Below, in pieces: positions 1-8,593 of a stretch of 64,000 nucleotides of DNA. Position 1 is the stretch's first letter. The number at the start of each line of letters is the position of its first letter. Origin of the DNA: Hemerocallis citrina (taxonomy: Eukaryota; Streptophyta; Magnoliopsida; Asparagales; Asphodelaceae). Below the pieces are notes generated by a model. The model did not search any database, was not told the DNA's origin, and saw only the letters and a program-made list of their open reading frames with translations. The stretch lies in assembly GCA_017893485.1 (NCBI GenBank), contig JACEHZ010000372.1, positions 1,302,001 to 1,366,000 on the forward strand, in the 5' to 3' direction. A program made the position numbers and the translations under genes.

Positions 1-228
1 CATGCTAAAGATTAAAGAAGATTTGGATGCTTAAAGATTTTATCAAGCTGTTATACTTGTATTCAATTGTTGTATTTTACTTCCGCTGTGCAAAAGAAAG
101 ATGTAATTATGATGTAAACTCTGATGTATGATGAAAAGTTTTTATTTCCCTGTAAAAGTGTACTAAGAAAGTGAAAAGATCCTGTAGAACATCTCGAATT
201 CAGTGTATTTGGGATTCGGGGCGTTACA
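1..228 (+). repeat. Terminal part of an LTR (cut by the window edge)
   Basis: The stretch ends in ATTCGGGGCGTTACA, nearly the same terminus as the chromovirus LTR ending at 27511 (ATTCGGGGCGCTACA). Immediately after it a plant mobile domain reading frame begins in mid-protein. The simplest reading is that an LTR retrotransposon or solo LTR interrupts that gene and that only its last ~228 bp lie in the window. The rest of the sequence is not obviously similar to the 2.76-kb LTR, so it is a different family. The TSD cannot be tested because the other end is missing. Confidence 0.5.
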
Positions 229-229
229 G

Positions 230-1029
230 CAGCAAGCGATTCCGGTAGCCAAACCATTCAATGCGGACATGCATAAAATTACTGGAATGGGTCGTACGAC
301 AGGACATAATTAGGCGGCCAGCTTCTCGACATATGTGGAGAGATGGAATCTACAAAGGTTCGATGAAATCATCCAGAACATTCCTCCATTTGACTTAGCA
401 ATGCACGAGAACTATATGGGTTGGTATGGGAGGATGCGGTACATCTCTCCGACAGTGCAGACTCCAGCAAGCGTGGTGATACCTATACGTCGACCGGCAG
501 CAGAACCAGTAGATGTACATTCAATGCATTTGCCTATGTTTCAACCAAAGGTATCGGCTATTCGTACGATTGTAAGTTTTTTAGTACTGTTAAGTTTTTT
601 AGTTTTTTTGAACTGGAACTACAAAGTCCAACTTATTATATTTTGTAGATGGCCCAGACTTGGAGTATGGGCAAGAAATGTGCAGCTGTGTTGAGTAGCA
701 ACGTAGCCGATGCGGTTAAGGACTTCGCACGCGAGATGCTGACGTCCTGTCGAGCACAAGCTGATGCTGTGGGAGAGGGGGCGATCCTGGATGCTATCTT
801 ACACACTCCCTCTCATCGGACCAGTACACGTGGTAAGCGAGTGAAGAGAGTTGCCCGTAAACCAGCGCGTCGTCCTATAATTGAGGAAGAACAAGAGGAT
901 GAAGTGCAAGTAGAGGGTGAGGACCAACAAGAGGAAGAGGAGCCGATAGAGGGTGTGACACAGAAAACTCCATCACCGCGAGGTAAGAGGCAACGGCGAC
1001 GTCCCAACTTGTTCACCCCGGACCCGTGA
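230..1029 (+). pseudogene. Plant mobile domain (PMD) protein, 3' part, broken
   Basis: Two exons can be read: 230-571 and 649-1029, separated by an AT-rich 77-bp GT-AG intron (GTAAGT donor at 572, TTTTGTAG acceptor ending at 648) with the frame kept. The first exon ends in a segment of the form YMGWYGRMRYISP, resembling the C-terminal end of aminotransferase-like plant mobile domains (typically YMxWYRxxTRRFISP). The second exon encodes an acidic, then strongly basic tail (EEEQEDE, then RGKRQRRR), which could be a nuclear targeting tail. An in-frame TAG at 311-313 breaks the first exon, one G-to-A change from Trp. The 5' part is missing at the LTR boundary. PMD genes occur both as host genes and inside MULEs; the convergent MULE transposase favours a transposon-borne copy. 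Confidence 0.6.
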
Positions 1030-1438
1030 AGCGACTTCATATTTTGATTAAGTGATTTTTTGGTTGTAATTATAATGTGAGTTATTGTGTATCTGAATCT
1101 TGTAATCAACTTTTGAAAAGTGGAATCAATGAAATTCAAAATTCGGTATGGGGTGTGTGCGTGTGGTGTTCTATTGTTAAGGTTTTCTGTTTTTTTTGGG
1201 ATTGTGCTGAGAAATTGGATTGATTTGTGGATTGTCATAAGAAGTTGGATATGTGTATTGTGGAGATGTGGAATGTAGATTGTGCTGAGAAGCTGGATTG
1301 TATTGTTGAATGGAGATTCTAGAGTAGTTTGTGGATTGAAGATCAAGATGCTGGAGTTGTTTGTGGTGTAGTTGTCCCACCAAGAGAAGAACAATTGGTC
1401 TCTTCTGCATACAGAGCAAAGTCTTGGTATAAATACCC
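1030..1438. other. 3' flank of the PMD gene, no gene seen
   Basis: AT- and T-rich sequence following the PMD stop codon. It holds several imperfect repeats of GGATTGT/GAAGCTGGATTG (about 1195-1340) but no supported coding region. Confidence 0.5.
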
Positions 1439-1868
1439 CGCTTTTTCAAAAAGCGAGTGTACATCTTTTGGAATTCCAGAGATCTTGAAGCCTCTGGGAA
1501 TCAAGCAAACTCAACAGTCGCTTTCTGAAAAATCGCGGTGTTCAGACCTAAACTCGCTTTTTGAAAAAGCGAGTCTTGGTTCTGTATTCTTTTTGCTAGC
1601 AGATTCAAGACTTGCTTTCTCAGAAAGCGAGTCTAGTCATTAGTTCCACGATTTATGAGAAAGCGACTGTGAAACCAGTGAAGTATTGATCTCTGGTTAT
1701 CAACAGATTGAAGACTCGCTTTCCCAAACACCGCGCTTCTTTATACCAAACTCGCTTTCTGAGAAAGCGACTCTTTGGCTTGTTGAAATAAATCTACAGG
1801 CAGAAGACTCGCTTTCTGAGAAAGCGCGGTGTTCTGTATAAGACTCGGTTTTTGGAAAAGCGAGTCTT
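1439..1868. repeat. Array of ~22-bp palindromes (inner MULE array)
   Basis: About nine copies of a hairpin-forming palindrome built from the half-site ACTCGCTTTYT and its complement (AGAAAGCGAGT), near 1439, 1519, 1552, 1609, 1652, 1713, 1750, 1807 and 1843. Some copies replace one arm with ACACCGCG or CGCGGTGTT. The same motif and the same alternative arm recur at 17523-17716. Tat1 inserted immediately beyond the last copy. Confidence 0.8.
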
Positions 1869-1874
1869 GCCTAT

Positions 1875-2629
1875 TGTGGTAGGGTAAAAATGGCCTGGGG
1901 CCCAGCCAAGGCCCAGGACGGCTCTCGCTCAAAAATAAGAAAAACAACAAACCAGCTCGGCCTCGGACCACTGCAGGGTCGGCACCGAGCCTCAAGTTCA
2001 CCCCCACAGAATCGGTCTCCTCGTATCCGACGAGCCCCAATGGCCCTCGCCTCCGATCCGCGACAGCCCCACGGGCCGTCTGCCCAGCCTGGTAAAGAAC
2101 GACGATGACCTAGCACACCCTAGGCCATCCGATTCTCCCAAAGGCACAGGAACCCCATGATCATCCATGTCAGCTCCAAATACCACCAAGGGCTTTGCCA
2201 CGTCAGCCCTATACCACTCTTGGCATTGCCACGTCTGCCCTAAACCCCCTGGGCCTCCTGCCACGTCAGGCCCATGGGCTTTGGGTTCAGATCCGGCCCC
2301 CAAGCGGATCCAAACCCGGTTGGAATTCCCTATAAATACCAGACCCTCACCCACCTTTTCAGGTAATCAATCTTTGCCACCTAAATTCCCCTAGTTATTG
2401 CTACTCTCTCACAGAGACTGACTGGATCGTCGGAGGGTCCGCCGCCGGGATAAACCCCGGTGTTTTAGGACCGTCTGCAGGTACTCGAGGCGAGGCCATC
2501 CGAGCTGATCCTCAAGCGCCGAAGCGAGCCCCTCGCTCACCGTCCGGCACCGTACTCTTCCCTTACTACAAATTGAGTCCGAACTCACACCTGGTGCATC
2601 CACACTGCGACCAAAAACAAACCGCATCA
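1875..2629 (+). repeat. Tat1 5' LTR
   Basis: Starts TGTGGTAGGG and ends CCGCATCA. A TATA box in the context CCCTATAAATACC lies near 2330-2340 and is the likely core promoter for the genomic RNA. The 3' copy has the same box near 14050. Confidence 0.95.
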
Positions 2630-2650
2630 GGTTGGCACCGTCTGTGGGAA
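2630..2650 (+). promoter_or_regulatory. Tat1 primer binding site region
   Basis: GGTTGGCACCGTCTGTGGGA follows the 5' LTR directly. Tat2 has GGTTGGCGCCGTCTGTGGGA at the same place (minus strand, about 57013-57034). The position and conservation identify it as the site that pairs with a tRNA 3' end; I do not assign the tRNA. Confidence 0.75.
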
Positions 2651-2716
2651 CTTTTTATCCGGTACGGACGACAGTCCGAGCCTCGCCACCGACGCTCTCC
2701 CCCGACCCGATCTCCC

Positions 2717-4342
2717 ATGGCTTCCCGAGCCCGAAGATCGGCCCGTTCCGCCCGACCGGACGGGCCTCCTCCCGAGGGGGCCCTCGACGGAGGGCAAGCA
2801 TCCAATAATCCGGGTGGAAACCCCGGACCCCAACGAAGCGCTTCACATGTCGCCGAACCCGACCTTCGTCGGGTCATTCTGAACAGAAGGGCTAGCCAGG
2901 CCAGGGGAGGGACCGCTTCCAACTCGGCCCCGAACCATTCCAGGCCCGCGCAAGGAGACAGGCCATCGGCACTCAGCCGCATCGGCCGAATTCCTACGCC
3001 CCGACCCAACCCTTCCGACCATGGCGCGGTCACCAGGGGCGAATTCAGAAGCTTCAGAGATGAAATCATGGAGGCACTCCATGGGGCGCCGAGGTCCGCG
3101 ACTTATAGCCGACCCCTTCAAATGAGCGAAGGGAGGAGTCGCATTCGTGCGCCGACCCCCCCTCCTGAGCGCACAGACGAGGTGCTCCGACGCCTCCTGG
3201 AGATGGAGAATCGCCTCGAGCGTATCAGCGATGGGAATCCCAATCTAGTCCACGGTCGTGGACCTTCTCGACCTTCATTTTCTGTCAACATCATAGAAGC
3301 AGAGATCCCCCGGAACTTCCGGCCTCTGCAGTTCGAGACTTACAACGGCGAGGGTGATCCAGCTGATCACATGGAGGGCTTCAAAACCCTCATGATGATT
3401 CACAGCGCTTCGGATCCCCTGCTGTGCCGAGCCTTCCCGGCCACCCTCCGGGGTCCGGCCAGGGATTGGTTCTCCAAACTCTCCCCTGGCTCGATCTTCT
3501 CGTTCGACCAGCTGGAAGCCAGCTTCCTGGCCCACTTCATCACTAGCCGAAAGACCGAAAGGACGAGCGCTTCCCTGCTCGACCTCACTCAGAGGGAAGG
3601 GGAGTCACTCCGAAACTTTGTCAAGAGGTTCACAACCGAGGCCAGATACGTCTCTGCCCTCGACGCAGGGGTCGCCTCGGCAGCTTTCAGACACAATGTC
3701 CGCCACAACCAGCTAAAGGTCTCCTTGGCAAAGAGGCCACCTCTGGACTTCCCAGACCTTCTCAAACGGGTCAAGAAGTACATACGAGCTGAAGAAGCTC
3801 TTAACCTAGAGGGCAGCAAGGAAGTCGTGGGGAAGGACAAGCGCAGGGTCGATGAGGCCGAACCTGCCAAGAAAACAGCCAAGGAAGGGGTCAGTGCGAA
3901 GAGGGCACCTCCGGTCCCTCGCTTCGAAAGGTACACTCCCTTGACACATAACGTGTCCGCCATCCTCTTAGAAATCGAGGATAAGGGTATTGTCCGGCTA
4001 CCTCCCCGATCAAATAACAACAAGAAGCGAGATCAGCGCTTCTACTGCCGTTTCCACAGAGATCATGGGCACGAAACCGACCAATGTCGGGCCCTGAAAG
4101 ACGAGATTGCGGAACTCATCTCACGAGGGTACCTCTGAGAATTCACCAGAGAAGGCCCACGGGATCGGCGAGATGCTAGAAACCGGAGGCCTTCGCCTCC
4201 GAACCCTACTCCGAACCGCATCCAGGATCGGGACCCCGAACCCGAGGGGGCCGCGGATACGCCATTCATCTTGCACTGTGTCCATGGAGGGCCAATGGGG
4301 GAGAGTCAAATACTTCCCGAAAAGCCTTCATCCGAGAGGTGA
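2717..4342 (+). pseudogene. gag: Tat1 gag
   Basis: Structural capsid protein that packages element RNA in cytoplasmic particles. I start at the ATG at 2717; the frame is open upstream through the primer site but that is non-coding leader. A basic, Pro-rich N-terminal half is followed by a retrotransposon gag capsid domain (about nt 3290-3800, with motifs such as GEGDPADHMEGFKTLM and FLAHF). Next is a charged Lys-rich stretch and a zinc-knuckle-like motif of the pattern C-x2-H-x4-H-x4-C (nt ~4046-4087). An in-frame TGA at 4136-4138 cuts the frame; the homologous codon in Tat2 is Arg. The frame then continues to a stop near 4340, overlapping the pol frame after what looks like a 1-bp loss near 4300. 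Confidence 0.85.
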
Positions 4343-5952
4343 ATGCTGTCCAAGACAACCCCTCGCCCAAATTGCAACCAGTGCCTGTCTCCTTCTCCGG
4401 AGAGGACCTCGAAGGCGTTCGCCTCCCTCATTGCGATGCCCTCGTCATTGGCCTCCACATGGCTAATTGTGAGGTTCGCCGAATCCTAGTCGACAACGGC
4501 AGCTCGGTAAATATTCTCTTCCTCGAAGCCTTCGAGAATCTCAAGTTACCCAGAGGCAAGCTCAAGCCAGCCGGATACACTTTGCATGGGTTCTCTGGCG
4601 TCCCTTTCGTGATCGAAGGGATTGTTACTCTCGACGTCACCGCGGGATCGGCTCCTGTCAAGAGGACCGAGTCCATGGACTTCATGGTGGTAAACGTCAA
4701 GGCGGCTTACAACGCCATACTCGACCGATCCGGACTGTGCTCCCTTCAAGCGGTACCTTCGGCATACCATCTGAAGCTTAAATTTCCCATCCCGCAAGGG
4801 GTCGGCATCGTCCGAGGTAGCCAAGAAGCAGCGCGGTCGTGCTACATGACCGCCGTCGGAAGGGGTGTGTTCCCCCTCGATGCCGTTGAGCTCGAACCCG
4901 AGCGGGACGGCCCCGCTCCAAAGCCTGTCGACGAGCTGGAGGAGGTCCCGTTCGGCGCCGAGGATGAATCGAAATGGTTCCGGGTGAGCCGCTCGCTCCC
5001 CGAGGACTTGAAGCCATGCATAATCTCCTGCATCCGCCGCAACGCTGATCTCTTCGCCTGGAAGCCCTCCGACATGCCCGGGATCTCCGAAGACTTGATT
5101 ATGCATCGGCTGAGCGTCATCCCGAAATCTAAACCGGTCATCCAAAAGAGACGCAAAGTCACCCCGGAGAGGCAGCAAATTGTGAAGACAGAGGTCGACA
5201 AACTCTTGTCTGCTCGATTTATTCAGGAAGTCAGCTACCCCGAGTGGTTGGCTAATGTCGTCATGGTGAAGAAGGCAACCGGGGGCTGGCGAATCTGTAT
5301 CGACTTCACGGATCTAAATAAAGCATGTCCGAAAGATCCCTTCCCCCTCCCCCGCATCGACGCTTTAATCGACGCAACCTCGGGGCACGAGCTACTGTCC
5401 TTCATGGATGCATTCTCGGGGTACAATCAGATCTGGATGTTTCCACCGGACATCTCCAAGACCTCGTTCGTCACCGACCAGGGTCTGTTCTGTTATCGCG
5501 TTATGCCCTTCGGGCTGAAAAATGCCGGAGCCACATACCAACGGCTCGTCAACAGAATCTTCAAAGACCTGATCGGCCGCAACCTGGAAGTCTATGTCGA
5601 CGACATGCTCGTCAAGAGCCGGGCCGGGCCGGACCACGTTGCCGACCTCGAGGAAGCCTTCGGAGTCCTCCGGCATCACAACATGAGGCTCAACCCGGCT
5701 AAATGCGCCTTCTGCGTCTCCACTGGGAAATTCCTGGGGTTCATTGTCAGCCAGCACGGCATCGAGGCGAACCCCGAGAAAATCCAAGCTATTATTGACA
5801 TGGCCCCACCCCGGAATGTCAAAGAGGTTCAGAGGCTCACAGGCCGGTTGGCTGCAATTGGCCGTTTTCTCTCCAAGTCAGGGGAGAAGTCTCTCCCCTT
5901 CTTCAAAGCTCTACGCGGAAAAGGGGGCTTCGAGTGGGGTACCCATCAATAA
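4300..5952 (+). pseudogene. pol: Tat1 pol, protease and reverse transcriptase part
   Basis: The frame is entered without an ATG of its own. The aspartic protease region (about nt 4380-4800) has its active-site motif at 4492 as V-D-N-G-S-S, that is D-N-G instead of D-T/S-G; Tat2 has the same residues. The reverse transcriptase (about nt 5150-5720) shows the fingers motif WRICIDFTDLNK, the MPFGLKNAGATYQ motif and the catalytic Y-V-D-D-M at nt 5593-5607. This part copies the genomic RNA into DNA. The frame is stopped by TAA at 5950-5952, but clear RNase H sequence follows in the same frame, so this is a nonsense mutation and not a natural end. Confidence 0.9.
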
Positions 5953-6942
5953 GAAGCCTTCGAACAGCTGAAGCAGTACCTCGCCAACCCTCCTCTCCTC
6001 AGCAAGCCCGAGCCGGGCGAACCACTCTGGCTCTATCTGTCCGCCTCGGATAGCACCCTCAGCGCCGTCCTCGTCCGAGGGGAAGATGGGGTCCAGAGAC
6101 CATTGTACTATGTGAGCAAAGTCCTGCTCCCCGCCGAGACGAGGTACGCAAAGATAGAGAAGGTGGCCTATGCTTTGGTCATGGCAGCCCGGAAGCTTCG
6201 TCCTTACTTCCAGGCCCACTCCGTCCAAGTACTGACCGACCAGCCACTGAAAACTGTCCTTCACAAGCCCGAAAACTCCGGCCGCTTAGTCAAGTGGTCA
6301 ATTGAGCTGAGTCAGTTCGACATCAGCTACCAGCCGAGGACGGCCATCAAAGGGCAGGCCCTTGCCGAGTTCATCACGGAGTGCACCGTCTCCGAGCAGC
6401 CCAGCACCGAGGCCTCGGATCCGACCTGGGAGGTCTTTGTCGATGGATCATCATGCGAAACAGGGAGTGGGGCTGGTATCATCCTTCGTGGCCCCGACCA
6501 ATTCTTACTTCAATACTCCCTCCGCCTCAACTTTCCGACCTCTAACAACGAGGCAGAATACGAGGCCATGATTGCCGGATTGACCCTAGCACGCCGAGCC
6601 GGAGCCAAGCAAATCCGGGCCTTCAGCGATTCTCAGCTCGTGGTCAATCAGATCACTGGAGAATACGAAGCCCGCGATGATCGCATGGTGAAGTATTTGG
6701 CGGTGGTCCGACATCTCCTAGCGTCCTTCTGCCACTCCACAGTCATTCGAGTCCCTAGAGAGCAGAATGCCCAAGCAGACGCGTTGTCAAAACTCGCCTC
6801 TTCCTCCTTCGAGGGTCTCGACCAAACGGTACTCATCGAAATCCTATTGAAGCCGAGTATCAACGATCAAGACCAGGAGGCAATGTGTGTCCAAGACGGT
6901 ACCAGTCCTGACGACTGGACCACCCCCATCCGGAAATTCTGA
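5953..6942 (+). pseudogene. pol: Tat1 pol, tandem RNase H domains (gypsy-type plus archaeal-type)
   Basis: Two RNase H domains follow one another in one frame. The first (about 5955-6375) is the usual gypsy RNase H, but the place of the first catalytic Asp reads L-S-A-S instead of x-D-A-S, although the later Glu and Asp (in LTDQPL) are present. The second (about 6420-6800) is an archaeal-type RNase H with all four expected acidic residues: Asp in FVDGS (nt 6442), Glu in NNEAEY, Asp in FSDSQL and Asp in QADALS. Known: the Tat lineage acquired this second domain, and decay of the first is typical. The part ends in TGA at 6940-6942, again inside a continuing frame. Confidence 0.9.
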
Positions 6943-8172
6943 GTCAATGCCGAGCTTCCTGAAGACCGAGCCGAAGCCAGACGAGTCAGGGTCCGAGCTG
7001 AAAGGTTCGTCATGATTGATGACATCCTCTTCAAACGCTCATACACCTTGGCCGACGGCAAGCCATACCTCCGCTGTCTCACCAGCAACGAGGCCAGCTA
7101 CGCACTGAGAGATCTTCACGAGGGGATCGGCGGATGCCACATGGGGAGCAGGACGCTCGCTCGAAAGGCCCTGAATCAGGGGTACTATTGGCCGACCATG
7201 CTCCAAGACTCGTAAGACCTAGTCAAGAGGTGCGGCCCATGCCAAAGGTTCTCCCCTATCAAGAGGCTTCCTCAAGCCAATCTCTGATCCCTGGCTAGTC
7301 CTACCCCATTCGCCATGTGGGGCATGGACCTTGTGGGCCCCTTCCCCGTAACGGTAGGGCAAAAGAAATTCTTGATAGTCACCATCGACTACTTCACCAA
7401 GTGGCTCGAAGCCGAGCCTCTGTCCAGCATCACCGAGCGCCAAGTACAACAATTCTTTTGGAAGAACAACATTTGCCGGTTCGGAATCCCTCGGGTCCTC
7501 GTCACAGACAACGGAACCTAATTCCAAGGTCAGAACTTCCAAACTTTCTACGCAGACATCGGCATCCAGCAGCGTTTCTCCGCTATTTGCTACCCTCAGT
7601 CCAACGGCCAAGCGGAGAACGCGAACAGGCAAATCCTCGACGGCCTCAAAAAGTGCCTCGACAGTTCCCCCAAAGGACTGTGGGTCGAAGAACTACCTAG
7701 CGTGCTATGGGCGCACCAAACCACCAAGAGGATCCCCACGGGGGAGACGCCGTTCAGTCTGACCTATGGGACAGAAGCAGTCATCCCCGTCGAGGTCGGC
7801 CTGCCTTTTCCCCGTATCATGGCCTTCGACGAAGCTGACAATTCATCCGGCTTGAGGGCCAACCTGGACCTCGTCGCCGAGGTCAGAGAGAAGTCTTCAA
7901 TCCGAAGAAGCATCTACCAACAACGGATCGAGAAGTTTTACAACAAGAAGGTCCGCCCCACAAACATCAAGGCGGGGGACCTCGTGTTACGAAAACTGTC
8001 CGTCTCCGATCCAACCAAGAAGAGGAAATTGGCTCCCAACTGGGAAGACCCATACCGTGTAGTCGAGGCTGTACGCCCTGGTACATACCGACTGGCAGAT
8101 ATGGACGGCCGGCTCATCAGCCGACCCTGGAACGCTGAGCACCTAATGAAGTTCCTGGAAGAGCGAACATAG
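6943..8172 (+). pseudogene. pol: Tat1 pol, integrase part
   Basis: The integrase joins element DNA to the chromosome. The N-terminal H-H-C-C zinc region lies at about 7110-7245 (LHEGIGGCHMG, then CGPC). The catalytic core shows Asp in MWGMDLVGPF, Asp in VTDNGT and Glu in GQAENANRQ. The C-terminal part (about 7900-8170) has the usual basic region and ends in a natural TAG at 8170-8172. Three further in-frame stops interrupt it: TAA 7213-7215, TGA 7285-7287 and TAA 7519-7521. There are no frameshifts between 4339 and 8172; all breaks in this stretch are nonsense codons. Confidence 0.9.
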
Positions 8173-8590
8173 GTTCAAGCTTGGCTAATGTAAATAAAAT
8201 CTTTTGTAAGCTTTCACGTGTAAGGGGCCGTTTCAGCGACCCTCCCTATCTTGTATGAAAGAAATCTCTTTTTGTCAAACTCCAAATGTCTTGGCAGCCC
8301 CGACCTAACACCGAACAATGGGATCGGCACCCGAGTCCTCACTCCGGTATCGTCCCCAACGTCTCGGTAGGTCTGACTCGGCTTCAGGTCAGGGAGTCTC
8401 CCTAACGCCCCGTGCCGATCCTTCACGGATCGACGGAGCCGAACCTCACCTCTGCCACCATTCACAACACTACTGACCAGAGCAAAGAAGGAAAAGAATT
8501 CTTTATTCATACTCCTTTATTTGGTTCTGAGAAAACAAACAAAGACCGTTACAGGACCATATCACTCATCTCAAACTGAAGGAAGCCGCC
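8173..8590. other. Tat1 intergenic stretch between convergent pol and antisense gene
   Basis: Short spacer where the sense and antisense transcripts would meet. Polyadenylation-like signals lie on both strands: AATAAAATC at 8196 on plus, and AATAAAG on minus near 8498-8504. Tat2 keeps the homologous spacer (54241-54640), including a GGGACGATACCGGAGTGAGG block. Confidence 0.6.
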
Positions 8591-8593
8591 ATC

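Noticed and set aside
63..257. Minus-strand frame at the left edge
   Set aside because: It crosses the LTR boundary at 228 and has no recognisable domain.
1439..1868. CRISPR array
   Set aside because: The units are palindromes without regular spacers, in a plant nuclear context, and with no cas genes.
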